Source: Paracoccus denitrificans
GTDB lineage: Bacteria; Pseudomonadota; Alphaproteobacteria; Rhodobacterales; Rhodobacteraceae
Assembly (NCBI GenBank): GCA_005768755.1
Contig: VAFL01000003.1
Location: 1-64,000 of the forward strand
Reading direction: 5' to 3'
Length of the DNA: 64,000 nt
Shown: positions 1 through 9,412 of the stretch, piece after piece
Layout: the number at the start of each line of letters is the position of its first letter
Position numbering within the stretch: the first letter of the stretch is position 1
Made by a program: the position numbers and the translations under genes
Notes under the pieces: model-generated
Databases searched by the model: none
The model's input: the letters and a program-made list of their open reading frames with translations, nothing else
Told to the model about the DNA's origin: nothing

Positions 1-1
1 G

Positions 2-301
2 GGCATCGCCATGGGCACTGGCGCCGATGTGGCGGTCGAAAGCGCCGGGCTGACCCTGCTGGGCGGCGACCTGACCGGCATCGTCCGCGCCCGCAAGCTC
101 GCCGTGGCCACCATGCGCAATATCCGACAGAACCTGTTCTTTGCTTTCATCTACAACGCCGCGGGCATCCCGGTGGCGGCCGGGCTGCTCTATCCGGTCT
201 TTGGCCTGCTGCTATCGCCGATGATCGCGGCGGCGGCCATGTCGCTGTCCTCGGTCTCGGTCATCGCCAATGCGCTGCGGCTGAAACGGGTGAAGCTATA
301 G
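2..301 (+). CDS. copA: Copper-translocating P1B-type ATPase, C-terminal fragment (cut by window start)
   Basis: Partial gene: the reading frame is open from the window edge and only about the last 99 residues are present. It starts inside the hinge region ([11 protein letters not shown]) after the DKTGT phosphorylation site, which lies outside the window. The remaining part has the two final membrane helices, including [14 protein letters not shown] and the [23 protein letters not shown] ending, typical of Cu+ exporters of the CopA group. The protein would pump Cu+ out of the cytoplasm at the expense of ATP. Metal specificity rests on this C-terminal signature only, because the CPC motif helix is not visible. 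Confidence 0.85.
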   Translation, partial: GIAMGTGADVAVESAGLTLLGGDLTGIVRARKLAVATMRNIRQNLFFAFIYNAAGIPVAAGLLYPVFGLLLSPMIAAAAMSLSSVSVIANALRLKRVKL

Positions 302-661
302 GGTTGAGGAAGCGGCGTGTGGGTTTGAAATTTCGGTTTCAGCCCGATCAGGGTAGTCCAAAACAGATGACGCGGCTTTCCATCAGGGCGACGACATTAA
401 GACGACCGTTGTCAATGTGAGTTTTTTCTCAGCGAGCCCTCTCTTGCTGGCAACGCATGGGTCGCACTTTTGTTGGCGGACTTACGATGCTGGAAAAATC
501 ATCTACCTCAACGCCACCTCAACCCTTGGCTGCAGTTTTCGTGCAGGTTGTTCCGTCGGATGTCGCTCAATGCAGTTGAGCGTCGACATGGAAATCGCAA
601 TAAATCAAACGGTTGTCACCTAAGGCGCTGAAATCGCTAGGTTTCGCAATTTTCCCTCTGA
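302..661. other. Stretch without a recognisable gene
   Basis: About 360 bases between the ATPase stop and the tRNA fragment. Short open frames exist on both strands but none has a recognisable product or a good ribosome binding site. Composition is less GC-rich than the flanks. It borders an integration scar and may be mobile-element or degraded DNA. Confidence 0.5.
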
Positions 662-809
<148 letters not shown>

Positions 810-846
810 TCCCGGCTTATGCAGTTATGGTCTTGTCCAAGTGAAT

Positions 847-1935
847 TTATTCTGCAGCGAAGTTACGCAAGGGGTTGGGCGCACGTACCGCGATGATTTG
901 GTGCAGAGTTTCGGGACGAATATGCGTGTAGCGGCGAAGCATCTTCCAGTCTTTGTGCCCGGTCACCAGCGCGACCTGCTCGATGGCGAGACCCATCTCG
1001 AAAAGCCGACTTGTTGCTTCATGCCGCAGGTCGTGGAAATGGAGGTCCTTGATGTCGGCTTCAGTACAGGCGCGACGGAACGCGGTTCCGACAGAGCGAG
1101 AATTATAAGGAAAGATCGGCCCCTTTACTCGCCCTGACTGCTTGGCCTGCGCCATCACAAGAGCCCAGGCATCAAACCCTGTTGCTGCAAAGAGCGGAAT
1201 CCGCTGGTCGTTGCCCGACTTATTGCGCGGGTCCTTTCGGTCCTTGATAAAAAGCATATGCCGGTCAACATCGAGGTCTGCCCATTCGACCCGGCAGATT
1301 TCGTCGAGCCGCATGGCCGTGGCGATAGCGAATTGAACCAATCGCGTCATTGGCAAGGTGAGGCGCTCATTTGCGTCGAAGCAATCGAAGAGACGCTTCA
1401 ACTCGGCATGACTTGGGCGCCGATCCCGCTCGATTCCCTTTCCAATCAGCCCCAAGCGTTTTAGTGCGACCCGCGCGAGGTCGACAGGCTCGGGCGAGGT
1501 TTCGAGGCCATGAACCGCCGCCGCATGGGTCAGGATCATCTTGATGACGCCGATGTCGATCCCAAGCGTGACTGGCCCTGCACCCTGACCTGCTCGCTTA
1601 CGACCGTACTCGATCAGCATTTGCCGGTCGAGTTGACCGATCTTCTCATTGCCCAGATCGCGTTTGAGAGTCGCAAGTGTTGCAGCCTTGCTTCGGCGCG
1701 GAGATTTCCCTACCTCGCACATATCGGCTATATGCAGATTGATCAGGTCACCGAAGGTCTGTACGCGAGCAATCGAGGAAGTGTTCGGTGCCAGTCCCTG
1801 ATCGACGCGGGTCTCCGCTTGGCGTGCCCAACGATGGGCGTCGTCACGGCGAAGAAAGGTCTCGCTTGCGTAGCGGCCCTTTCGTCTGATCTGGACCCGG
1901 TATGCGCCAGAGGGAAGTTTGGTGATGGAGGCCAT
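847..1935 (-). CDS. Tyrosine recombinase / phage-type integrase
   Basis: A 362-aa site-specific integrase. The N-terminal ~45 residues look like an arm-type DNA-binding domain, followed by a core-binding domain (about 55-165) and the C-terminal catalytic domain. The catalytic set is visible: Arg209 (AMRLDE), a beta-hairpin Lys around 231-234, His301 and Arg304 (HDLRHEA), His327 (TGHKD) and the nucleophile Tyr336 (RRYTH). It appears intact. It is transcribed toward the tRNA-fMet fragment, its probable target, while its own 5' end faces the start of dusA 112 bp away. No excisionase or cargo gene is recognisable beside it, so it may be the remnant of a larger element. Confidence 0.92.
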   Translation of the reverse strand: MASITKLPSGAYRVQIRRKGRYASETFLRRDDAHRWARQAETRVDQGLAPNTSSIARVQTFGDLINLHIADMCEVGKSPRRSKAATLATLKRDLGNEKIGQLDRQMLIEYGRKRAGQGAGPVTLGIDIGVIKMILTHAAAVHGLETSPEPVDLARVALKRLGLIGKGIERDRRPSHAELKRLFDCFDANERLTLPMTRLVQFAIATAMRLDEICRVEWADLDVDRHMLFIKDRKDPRNKSGNDQRIPLFAATGFDAWALVMAQAKQSGRVKGPIFPYNSRSVGTAFRRACTEADIKDLHFHDLRHEATSRLFEMGLAIEQVALVTGHKDWKMLRRYTHIRPETLHQIIAVRAPNPLRNFAAE

Positions 1936-2047
1936 GTTCGTGTGCGCTCTGTGTGCAATGAGTCGTCGTAAAGGGGCGAATTAGGGGATATCAGGGCGTA
2001 GTCCGGCGTAGAGCGAGGTCTGCTAACAAATTGATGATACGTTAAAA

Positions 2048-3046
2048 ATGCAAATAAATCAACATGCTATGCTAAGTGTGGCGCCGATGATGGATTGGAC
2101 GGATCGCTATTGTCGCGGGTTTCACCGTCGGCTGTCGCGCCATGCGTTGCTTTACACCGAAATGGTGACGGCCCCTGCAATCATCCATGGCCCCCGTGAC
2201 CGATTGCTGCGGAAGGACCCGTCCGAACATCCCGTTGCACTGCAGATCGGTGGCTCTGACCCGGCAGAGCTTGCGCGCGCGACCGCGCTTGCAGCGCCTC
2301 ACGGCTATGATGAGATCAATCTCAATGTCGGCTGCCCGTCGGACAGGGTGCAGTCGGGTTGTTTCGGCGCAGTGCTGATGAAAACGCCGGATCTGGTGGC
2401 CGAATGTGTGCGGGCCATGATTGCCGAAAGCCCGGTCGAGGTGACAGTGAAATGCCGCATCGGCGTAGACGAGCAGGATCCGGAGGTCGTGCTGCCCGAT
2501 TTCCTGTCGCGGATGCGCGATGCTGGCATCAGCCGCGTGACGATCCATGCGCGCAAGGCTTGGCTGCAGGGACTTTCCCCAAAGGACAACCGCGAGATCC
2601 CGCCGCTGGATTATCCGCTGGTCCATCGCATGAAGGCGGCGTTCCCCGAGATGCACCTGTCGATCAATGGCGGCATCCAGCCCGACATGGTGGCGGATCA
2701 GCTGCGGGTCATGGACGGGGTGATGATTGGCCGCACCGCTTATCACCAACCCTGGGATGCCCTTGGCGCGGCCGATGCGCTGTGGAACGACACGCCGCCA
2801 TTCGCGGACCCGGTGGACGCGGCGCTGGCAATGCGCGCACCGATTGCGGCCTGGCTGGACGACGGCGCGAGAATCCACCAGATCAGCCGGCACATGCTGG
2901 GCCTGTTCCACGCCCGACCGGGCGCGCGGTTGTGGCGCAGAACCCTCAGCGAAGGCGCGTCAAAGGCCCACAGCCCGGCAGAAGGGCTTGCGCTTTACGA
3001 GGCTGCGTTGGATCAGGTTCGCGAAGCCATGGAGACAGCCGCATGA
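2048..3046 (+). CDS. dusA: tRNA-dihydrouridine(20/20a) synthase DusA
   Basis: A 332-aa flavoprotein that reduces U20/U20a in the tRNA D-loop using FMN and NADPH. The TIM-barrel signature VAPMMDWTDRYCR is near the N-terminus, and NVGCPSDRVQSG holds the catalytic Cys96; TIHARKAWLQGLSPKDNR is typical of the DusA subfamily. Length fits the family. Its stop overlaps the start of the next gene (ATGA), so the two are co-transcribed. The first eight residues (MQINQHAM) come from unusually AT-rich DNA; the conserved part begins at LSVAPMMDW. This hints that the 5' end was replaced, since dusA 5' ends are known integration sites. An alternative start is ATG 2069. Confidence 0.95.
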   Translation: MQINQHAMLSVAPMMDWTDRYCRGFHRRLSRHALLYTEMVTAPAIIHGPRDRLLRKDPSEHPVALQIGGSDPAELARATALAAPHGYDEINLNVGCPSDRVQSGCFGAVLMKTPDLVAECVRAMIAESPVEVTVKCRIGVDEQDPEVVLPDFLSRMRDAGISRVTIHARKAWLQGLSPKDNREIPPLDYPLVHRMKAAFPEMHLSINGGIQPDMVADQLRVMDGVMIGRTAYHQPWDALGAADALWNDTPPFADPVDAALAMRAPIAAWLDDGARIHQISRHMLGLFHARPGARLWRRTLSEGASKAHSPAEGLALYEAALDQVREAMETAA

Positions 3047-3849
3047 CCGAGATGATCCTGCCCGCATTCATCCTTGCCGCTGTCGGTGCTTTCGCCGGCG
3101 TGCTGGCGGGATTGCTTGGCGTGGGGGGCGGGATCGTGCTGGTCCCTGCCTTTTTCTATCTTTTCAGCGCAGCTGGGTATGGTTCGGACGATCTGATGCA
3201 GATCTGCCTGGCCACGTCGCTTGCGACGATCATCGTCACCTCGGCGCGCTCGGTCATGGCCCATAACCGCAAGGGCGCGGTCGATTGGCAGATACTCAAG
3301 GACTGGGCGCCCGGCATCATGATCGGTGCCGCATTGGGTGTGTTGATGGTGTCAGCGCTTCGCACACACACACTGCAGGTGATCTTCGGGGTGCTGGTCG
3401 TGGTGATCGCGCTTTACATGATGTTCGGCAAATCAAGCTGGCGACTGGCCGATCAGATGCCGCAGGGGCCGGTGAAATATCTGATGGCGCTGTTGACCGG
3501 CTTCATTTCGGTGCTGCTGGGGATTGGCGGCGGCTCGATCGGGGTGCCGCTGATGTCTTTGCATGGCCGGCCGATCCATAATGCAGTGGCGACGGCGGCG
3601 GGATTTGGCGCGCTGATCGCGCTGCCCTCGGCGCTGCTGTTTCTGTTCACCGGGACAGAAAATGCCCCGCCCGGCACGATTGGCGCGGTGAATATTCCGG
3701 CTTTCCTGATCGTCATCGTGATGACCACCCTGACCGCACCGCTTGGTGCCGCCCTCGCGCATAGGCTTGACGCGAAACTGCTGAAGAAGGTCTTTGCCGC
3801 CTTCCTGATGCTGGTGGCGCTGAATATGCTGCGCAAAGCATTGTTCTGA
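3043..3849 (+). CDS. TSUP (TauE/SafE) family membrane permease
   Basis: A 268-aa inner-membrane protein with about 7-8 helices and the two-fold repeat of this family: [18 protein letters not shown] near residue 30 and [14 protein letters not shown] near residue 160. Family members export sulfite, sulfoacetate or other anions; the substrate here cannot be read from the sequence. The start ATG overlaps the dusA stop (ATGA). A longer open frame upstream exists but runs through dusA and lacks a supported start. aroA follows after 10 bp, so dusA, this gene and aroA are probably one transcription unit. Confidence 0.9.
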   Translation: MTEMILPAFILAAVGAFAGVLAGLLGVGGGIVLVPAFFYLFSAAGYGSDDLMQICLATSLATIIVTSARSVMAHNRKGAVDWQILKDWAPGIMIGAALGVLMVSALRTHTLQVIFGVLVVVIALYMMFGKSSWRLADQMPQGPVKYLMALLTGFISVLLGIGGGSIGVPLMSLHGRPIHNAVATAAGFGALIALPSALLFLFTGTENAPPGTIGAVNIPAFLIVIVMTTLTAPLGAALAHRLDAKLLKKVFAAFLMLVALNMLRKALF

Positions 3850-3859
3850 AGGAAGACCC

Positions 3860-5191
3860 ATGTCGAACGCGCCCGCTACGCCGATGTCGTCCCGCCGCTC
3901 TCGCGCGTTGTCGGGCACGGCAATGATCCCAGGCGACAAGTCGATCAGCCACCGCGCGCTGATCCTGGGCGCGCTGTCGATCGGCCGCACCCATATCACC
4001 GGGCTGCTGGAAGGGCAGGACGTGCTTGACACAGCCAGGGCCATGCAGGCGTTCGGCGCCACCGTCGAACGGCTCGGGCCCGGCGAATGGGTGGTTGACG
4101 GCGTGGGTGTCGGCGGCTTTTCCGAACCCGAAAGCGTCATTGATTGCGGTAATTCCGGAACCGGCGTGCGGTTGATCATGGGCGCAATGGCAACGACGCC
4201 GATCACTGCCACCTTCACCGGCGATGCCAGCCTGTCGAAGCGCCCGATGCGCCGGATCACTGACCCGCTTGCCCTGTTCGGGACCGAGATCACTGCGCGC
4301 GACGGCGGCCTTCTGCCGGTCACAATTCGCGGGGCCGAGGAGTCGGTGCCGGTGAGTTATCGCACGCCCGTCGCCTCGGCCCAGATTAAATCGGCGGTGC
4401 TGCTGGCGGGGCTGAACGCACCGGGCCAGACCGTCGTGATCGAGGCTGAACCGACGCGTGACCATTCCGAGCGGATGCTGGCGGGTTTCGGGGCGACCAT
4501 TACCACAGAGATCACCGATGATGGCCGCGTCATCACCCTGACCGGCCAGCCAGAGCTGCGCGGCCAGACGGTTGCGGTGCCGCGCGATCCATCATCGGCC
4601 GCATTCCCGGTCGCCGCCGCGCTTATCGTTCCCGGCTCGGAAATTCGTGTGAACGGCATCAGCCGTAACCCGACGCGCGACGGACTTTATGTGACGCTGG
4701 CCGAAATGGGCGCCGACCTCAGCTGGGAAAACGACCGCGAGGAGGGTGGCGAGCCGGTGGCCGACCTGATCGTGCGCCATTCGCGCCTGAAGGGTGTGAC
4801 CGTGCCAGCAGATCGCGCGGCCAGCATGATCGACGAATTCCCGATCCTGTCTGTGATCGCGGCCATGGCCGATGGCGTGACCGTGATGAACGGCGTGGCC
4901 GAGTTGCGCGTGAAGGAATCAGACCGCATCGACGCCATGGCGCAGGGCCTGCGCGCAAATGGGGTCGATGTTGATGAAACCCGCGACAGCATGACCGTGC
5001 ATGGCAAGGGCCGTATTCCGGGCGGGGGCGCGCCGGTGGAAACCCATCTGGACCACCGCATTGCCATGTCGTTCCTGATCGCCGGGCTGGCGGCGGATGC
5101 GGAAATCCGCGTTGATGACGGCGCGGCCATCGCCACGTCATTTCCGGATTTCGTGTCCCTGATGAAGGGACTGGGTGCGGATCTGGGTTAG
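3860..5191 (+). CDS. aroA: 3-phosphoshikimate 1-carboxyvinyltransferase (EPSP synthase), class II/CP4-like
   Basis: A 443-aa enzyme that joins PEP to shikimate-3-phosphate in the shikimate pathway. Motifs: [11 protein letters not shown] (Lys27, PEP/S3P binding), [10 protein letters not shown] (97-104), [40 protein letters not shown] and [10 protein letters not shown]. The pattern matches the class II group typified by Agrobacterium CP4. However, residue 100 is Gly where CP4 has the Ala that causes glyphosate tolerance. The gene follows the TSUP permease by 10 bp and its stop overlaps the convergent VOC gene by 4 bp. cmk and rpsA, frequent aroA followers in this class, are not present here. 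Confidence 0.95.
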   Translation: MSNAPATPMSSRRSRALSGTAMIPGDKSISHRALILGALSIGRTHITGLLEGQDVLDTARAMQAFGATVERLGPGEWVVDGVGVGGFSEPESVIDCGNSGTGVRLIMGAMATTPITATFTGDASLSKRPMRRITDPLALFGTEITARDGGLLPVTIRGAEESVPVSYRTPVASAQIKSAVLLAGLNAPGQTVVIEAEPTRDHSERMLAGFGATITTEITDDGRVITLTGQPELRGQTVAVPRDPSSAAFPVAAALIVPGSEIRVNGISRNPTRDGLYVTLAEMGADLSWENDREEGGEPVADLIVRHSRLKGVTVPADRAASMIDEFPILSVIAAMADGVTVMNGVAELRVKESDRIDAMAQGLRANGVDVDETRDSMTVHGKGRIPGGGAPVETHLDHRIAMSFLIAGLAADAEIRVDDGAAIATSFPDFVSLMKGLGADLG

Positions 5192-5601
5192 GTTTCGATC
5201 TCGATGCTGTCGGCGGACCGCTTCTTGATCCGCTCATCGCATTTCGCCTCGATATTATTGCCGTCGGGGTCCAGAACGAAGGCGGCGTAATACCCCGGAT
5301 GATAATCGCGCGGCCCCGGGCTGCCATTGTCGCGACCGCCATTGGACATCGCGGCGCTGTAAAATTCGTCTACCATTGCCCGGTCACGGGCCTGAAAGCA
5401 CAGATGCAGATTGCTTCTGGGCTCATTAGGGTTGATTTCGTCAATATACAGTTCATCGCATTCCAGCCAGTCACGACCGCGACCGACACAGTCCCCGCGG
5501 CCAAGCGCATCCAGAATGGCACCGTAGAAGTCGCGCGATCTGTTGAAGTCAACAACGCGCAGATGAATGTGATCGATCAGCCTGCCTTGATGATACGCCA
5601 T
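5188..5601 (-). CDS. VOC (glyoxalase/dioxygenase fold) family protein
   Basis: A protein of about 137 residues with one vicinal-oxygen-chelate domain: [19 protein letters not shown] at the start, a central [12 protein letters not shown] and a final [16 protein letters not shown], which supply candidate metal ligands (first-strand His, His in LHLCF, terminal Glu). The substrate is unknown; such proteins include glyoxalase I, fosfomycin-resistance enzymes and dioxygenases. The chosen start ATG 5601 has an AGAGG site 8 bases upstream; a GTG at 5610 is the alternative. It is convergent with aroA and overlaps its stop. Confidence 0.8.
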   Translation of the reverse strand: MAYHQGRLIDHIHLRVVDFNRSRDFYGAILDALGRGDCVGRGRDWLECDELYIDEINPNEPRSNLHLCFQARDRAMVDEFYSAAMSNGGRDNGSPGPRDYHPGYYAAFVLDPDGNNIEAKCDERIKKRSADSIEIET

Positions 5602-5712
5602 ACTCGCCACCTCTGGTTTTCAACGCAGCACGGGGTGCGGGGTTCCGCCACCACTGGACCAAAGGCGCGCTTTGCTGCATAGACAAGGCAAGAGAGCCGA
5701 AGGAGTTCGCCC

Positions 5713-6090
5713 ATGTGGATCGTCGACCGTATCCTGACCTGGTGGAGAGGTCAGACCCTGAACACTCAGGTCTGGACCGCACTTCATGGCGAGAGGGTGG
5801 GCGAGGACGATCAGGGCAACGTCTATTACCAGTCCAAGAAGGGCGCGCGGCGTTGGGTCATCTATAACGGCGAATCGGAAGCCAGCCGGGTGCCGGTCGA
5901 ATGGCATGGCTGGCTGCATCACACCTTCAAGGAGCCGCCGACAAAGGACCCGATGCAGCGCCGCCCGTGGGAACTGCCAAGCCAGATGAACATGACCGGC
6001 ACGCCACAGGCATACCGGCCGAAATCGTCGGTTTATCGGGCCGATCCGGCACCGCGCAGCGATTACGACGCCTGGCAACCCGACCCGTGA
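5713..6090 (+). CDS. NADH:ubiquinone oxidoreductase NDUFA12-family accessory subunit
   Basis: A 125-aa protein homologous to the mitochondrial complex I accessory subunit B17.2/NDUFA12, a supernumerary subunit kept in alphaproteobacteria. The family core is visible: [34 protein letters not shown] and PRPW-like [11 protein letters not shown]. The C-terminus (about 95-125) is Pro-rich and probably flexible. It would bind the peripheral arm of complex I on the cytoplasmic side. It heads a co-directional cluster with mlaD and a DUF2155 gene, an arrangement that recurs in Rhodobacterales; spacing to mlaD is 27 bp. Confidence 0.92.
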   Translation: MWIVDRILTWWRGQTLNTQVWTALHGERVGEDDQGNVYYQSKKGARRWVIYNGESEASRVPVEWHGWLHHTFKEPPTKDPMQRRPWELPSQMNMTGTPQAYRPKSSVYRADPAPRSDYDAWQPDP

Positions 6091-6117
6091 CAGGGCCGAT
6101 TGCCATGAGGATGCACG

Positions 6118-6570
6118 ATGAGCGATGACAGCCGGGCGGAACTGATCGCCGGTGGCGTGGTGCTTGCCGTTGCCGCCGGCTTCCTGATCCTTGCCGCCGG
6201 ACCGCGCCTGATGCCGGGCAGCGGATATGAATTGATCGCCGCTTTCCCGAATGTCGAAGGCATCGAAACCGGGTCAGAAATCCGCATGGCCGGCGTTCCG
6301 GTGGGCCGGGTTGGCGGTATCGCGCTGAACCCCACGACCTATCTGGCCGAAGCCCGGCTGCAATTGCGCGAGGACGTTGTGCTTCCAAGCGATTCAGCGG
6401 CGGTGATCCAGTCGGACGGCCTGCTGGGTGGTGCCTATCTTGAACTTCAGCCGGGCGGCAGCCCCGACAATCTTGCCCCCGGTGATGAGATCGAGGATGT
6501 GCAGGGTGCCGTCAGCCTGTTGTCGCTGATGATGAAATTCGTTGATTCACAAGCGAGTAACTCCGAATGA
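6118..6570 (+). CDS. mlaD: MlaD-type substrate-binding protein of the Mla phospholipid transport system
   Basis: A 150-aa protein with one N-terminal membrane helix (about residues 10-30) and a single MCE domain: YELIAAFPNVEGIETGSEIRMAGVPVGRV, then VVLPSDSAAVIQSDGLLGGAYLEL. MlaD forms a hexamer under the MlaFEB ABC transporter and passes phospholipids between inner and outer membranes. The mlaEF genes are not in the window, so this copy lies apart from them. Its stop overlaps the start of the DUF2155 gene by 4 bp, so translation is probably coupled. Confidence 0.9.
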   Translation: MSDDSRAELIAGGVVLAVAAGFLILAAGPRLMPGSGYELIAAFPNVEGIETGSEIRMAGVPVGRVGGIALNPTTYLAEARLQLREDVVLPSDSAAVIQSDGLLGGAYLELQPGGSPDNLAPGDEIEDVQGAVSLLSLMMKFVDSQASNSE

Positions 6571-6938
6571 AACCGATTTTCGCAATCCTTCTCTCGGCGG
6601 GCTTCCTGATCCAGCCCGCCTGCGCGCAGGAAGGCGTCACGACCACTCGCGGCAGCGGTGCGATCCTGCGTGCCCTGGACAAGGTGTCCAGCAATGTCAC
6701 GGACCTGAACCTTTCCGCCGGCGAAGCCGCCGAGGTCGGTCGCTTGACCGTCCGGCTTGGCGAATGCCGTTTCCCGACCGATGATCCCAATTCCGATGCT
6801 TATGCGCAGATGGTCATTACCGATCGGAATTCAGGCGCCACGCTTTTCGATGGCTGGATGGTGGCATCCTCGCCCGCGCTGTCGGCGCTGGATGATGCGC
6901 GTTACGACGTCTGGTTGCTGGGCTGCCAAAGCGCCTGA
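6567..6938 (+). CDS. DUF2155 domain-containing periplasmic protein
   Basis: A 123-aa protein with a signal peptide (MKPIFAILLSAGFLIQPACA, cleavage after ACA) and a DUF2155 domain covering most of the mature part; conserved features are [50 protein letters not shown]. Two Cys (in GECRF and LLGCQ) may form a disulfide. Function is unknown. Linkage to mlaD and NDUFA12 in this order suggests an envelope role, which is inference. Its 3' end overlaps the convergent aat gene by 37 bp. Confidence 0.88.
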   Translation: MKPIFAILLSAGFLIQPACAQEGVTTTRGSGAILRALDKVSSNVTDLNLSAGEAAEVGRLTVRLGECRFPTDDPNSDAYAQMVITDRNSGATLFDGWMVASSPALSALDDARYDVWLLGCQSA

Positions 6939-7531
6939 GGCGCGGGCAGGGCGCGCGAGCGGATATCGGCATCGTGCCGGATCGCAGCTGACAGCCGGCG
7001 CAGATATGCGGCGCGGGTGATCGTCTGACCGCCCATGCTGGCCAGATGCGCAGTGGGATACTGCGTGTCGAACAGGGTGAAGCCGCAGTTGGCCAGATGG
7101 GCGCTCAACCAGATCAGTGCCGCTTTCGAACCGTTCCTTCTGGTTGAAAACATGCTTTCGCCAAAAAACGCGCCGCCAATGGTCAGCCCGAAAATGCCAC
7201 CAACGACCTCGGTCCCCGCAAGTATTTCCAGAGAATGCGCGTGACCTAACCTGTGCAGATCCTGATACAGCCCGATCAACGTGTCATTTATCCAGGTTTC
7301 TTCGCGGCCTGCGCAGGCGCGCACCGTGGCCGCGAAATCGCCATTCAATGTGGCAGTCCAACCGCTGTGGCGCAGATGCCTGCGCATCGAACGCGATACG
7401 TGGACCCTGCCGATAGGCATGATGCCTCGCTCGCTCGGCTCGAACCAGTGAAGCGTTGGATCATGGGCCGATGACGCCATGGGGAAGATGCCATTGGCAT
7501 ATCCCCACAGCATTTCGCGCGTGGTAATCAA
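6902..7531 (-). CDS. aat: Leucyl/phenylalanyl-tRNA--protein transferase
   Basis: A 209-aa enzyme that moves Leu or Phe from tRNA to proteins with N-terminal Arg or Lys, marking them for ClpS/ClpAP degradation. The family signature is present: [24 protein letters not shown] and [18 protein letters not shown]. The start is probably TTG at 7531, overlapping the accC stop (TTGA), which gives [14 protein letters not shown]; an internal ATG at 7513 is the alternative. It is the third gene of an accB-accC-aat run. Confidence 0.95.
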   Translation of the reverse strand: MITTREMLWGYANGIFPMASSAHDPTLHWFEPSERGIMPIGRVHVSRSMRRHLRHSGWTATLNGDFAATVRACAGREETWINDTLIGLYQDLHRLGHAHSLEILAGTEVVGGIFGLTIGGAFFGESMFSTRRNGSKAALIWLSAHLANCGFTLFDTQYPTAHLASMGGQTITRAAYLRRLSAAIRHDADIRSRALPAPQALWQPSNQTS

Positions 7532-8877
7532 GCGGGCGTGTTCTCGCTCAGCCAGCGTTCCAGCCAGTGGATCGAGTAGTTGCCTGACTGGATGTCTGGT
7601 TCTGCCAATAGCGCCTGAAACAACGGCATCGTCGTATCGACGCCGTCCACGATCAGTTCCGACAGCGCGCGGTCAAGGCGCGCCAGCGCCTCTGGCCGGT
7701 CGCGGCCGTGGACGATCAGCTTGCCGATCAGGCTGTCGTAATAAGGCGGAATGACATAGCCATCATAGATCGCGCTATCCATCCGAACGCCAAGACCGCC
7801 CGGGGCGTGGAACTGCGTGATCTTGCCCGGGGAAGGGCTGAAATTCGGCAGCTTCTCGGCATTGATCCGGACTTCGATGGCGTGGCCGTTGATCTGCAGA
7901 TCATCCTGAGCCAGCTCCATCGGCTCATTGGCTGCGACCCGGATCTGTTCGCGGACCAGATCGACGCCATAGATGGCTTCGGTGACCGGATGTTCGACCT
8001 GAAGGCGGGTGTTCATCTCGATGAAATAGAACTCGCCGTCTTCATACAGAAATTCGATGGTACCCGCGCCGATATAGCCCAGCTTCTTCATCGCATCGGC
8101 GCAGATATTGCCGATCCGGGCCCGCTCCTCGGGTGTGATGCTTGGTCCCGGCGCTTCTTCCAGCACCTTCTGGTGACGACGTTGCAAGGAACAGTCACGC
8201 TCGCCCAGATAGACAGCGTTGCCTTTGCCATCGCCGAACACCTGCACCTCGATATGGCGGGGCTTCTGCAGGTATTTCTCGATATAGACGTCAGGATTGC
8301 CGAAGGCGGCCTTGGCTTCGGACCGCGCGGTGCGGAAGGCCACTTCCAGCCCCTTTTCGTCATGGGCGACCTTCATGCCGCGCCCGCCGCCCCCCGCGGT
8401 GGCCTTGATGATGACGGGATAGCCGATTTCGGCCGCGACTGTCTTGGCCTCGTCCACATCGTGCACGCCGCCCTCGGACCCCGGCACGACCGGGATGCCA
8501 AGCTCTTTCGCGGTTTCCTTGGCGGTGATCTTGTCGCCCATGATGCGGATATGTTCCGCTTTCGGGCCGATGAAGGTAATGCCGTGATCTTCAAGCATCT
8601 GCGCGAAGGCGGCATTTTCCGAAAGAAAGCCATAGCCCGGATGCACTGCCTGCGCGCCGGTGATTTCACATGCGGCGATGATTGCTGCGGGGTTGAGATA
8701 GCTTTCCGATGACGGGTTCGGACCGATGCAGACAGATTCGTCAGCCATGCGCACATGCATGGCGTTGGTGTCGGCAGTCGAATGCACCGCGACTGACTGA
8801 ATGCCCATTTCACGGGCGGCGCGGATCACCCGCAGCGCGATTTCGCCACGATTGGCAATCAGGATCTTGTCGAACAT
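7528..8877 (-). CDS. accC: Acetyl-CoA carboxylase, biotin carboxylase subunit
   Basis: A 449-aa ATP-grasp enzyme that carboxylates biotin on AccB using ATP and bicarbonate, the first half-reaction of fatty-acid synthesis. Features: [17 protein letters not shown] at the start, glycine-rich ATP loop [41 protein letters not shown] and a C-terminal biotin-carboxylase domain with [10 protein letters not shown]. Length is standard. It lies 10 bp after accB and overlaps aat by 4 bp. Confidence 0.98.
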   Translation of the reverse strand: MFDKILIANRGEIALRVIRAAREMGIQSVAVHSTADTNAMHVRMADESVCIGPNPSSESYLNPAAIIAACEITGAQAVHPGYGFLSENAAFAQMLEDHGITFIGPKAEHIRIMGDKITAKETAKELGIPVVPGSEGGVHDVDEAKTVAAEIGYPVIIKATAGGGGRGMKVAHDEKGLEVAFRTARSEAKAAFGNPDVYIEKYLQKPRHIEVQVFGDGKGNAVYLGERDCSLQRRHQKVLEEAPGPSITPEERARIGNICADAMKKLGYIGAGTIEFLYEDGEFYFIEMNTRLQVEHPVTEAIYGVDLVREQIRVAANEPMELAQDDLQINGHAIEVRINAEKLPNFSPSPGKITQFHAPGGLGVRMDSAIYDGYVIPPYYDSLIGKLIVHGRDRPEALARLDRALSELIVDGVDTTMPLFQALLAEPDIQSGNYSIHWLERWLSENTPA

Positions 8878-8887
8878 CCGACCAGCC

Positions 8888-9412
8888 TCATTCCACGATC
8901 ATCAGGGGCGCGCCGTATTCGACGGGCGTCCCGTCATCGACGAGAATGCGCTTCACAGTGCCCGACTTGGGCGACGGGATGTGGTTCATGGTCTTCATCG
9001 CTTCGACAATCAGCAGCGTGTCGCCTTCGCTGACCTGTTGACCAACCGTCACGAAGGGCGCGGCCCCGGGTTCTGCGGACAGATAAGCCGTGCCAACCAT
9101 GGGCGAGGTGACTGCACCAGGCAGGTTGGCCGGATCGTCCAACGTTGCGCCGGGTGTCGCCGTCGGGGTTGCGGGACTTTGCGGCGCAGCACCGGCAGTT
9201 GGGGCGGCGGGCGCATAGGCAGGTGCGGCGGGCTGCATGACGACCTGTTTGCCGTGCTTCGACAGGCTGACCGTCAGCCTGTCATGTTCGCCGTATTCGC
9301 GCTTGACCGACAATTCGGACAGTTCGCTGCTGTTCAGAAGCTCGGCCAGCGATTCAATGAAAGCAACGTCACCTTCATGGTTCTTGCTGCCGGATTTGCC
9401 AAATGCGCTCAT
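8888..9412 (-). CDS. accB: Acetyl-CoA carboxylase biotin carboxyl carrier protein
   Basis: A 174-aa carrier protein. An N-terminal helical region (about 10-45) binds AccC, a Pro/Ala-rich linker follows (60-90), and the C-terminal biotinyl domain carries EAMKTMNHI with the biotinylated Lys140. It is the first gene of accB-accC-aat. The usual alphaproteobacterial neighbour aroQ is not found upstream; instead there is a gene-poor stretch. Confidence 0.97.
   Translation of the reverse strand: MSAFGKSGSKNHEGDVAFIESLAELLNSSELSELSVKREYGEHDRLTVSLSKHGKQVVMQPAAPAYAPAAPTAGAAPQSPATPTATPGATLDDPANLPGAVTSPMVGTAYLSAEPGAAPFVTVGQQVSEGDTLLIVEAMKTMNHIPSPKSGTVKRILVDDGTPVEYGAPLMIVE

Noticed and set aside
2072..2911. 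A 279-residue open frame on the minus strand opposite dusA
   Set aside because: Shadow of the high-GC dusA codons; Arg/His-rich with no family resemblance.
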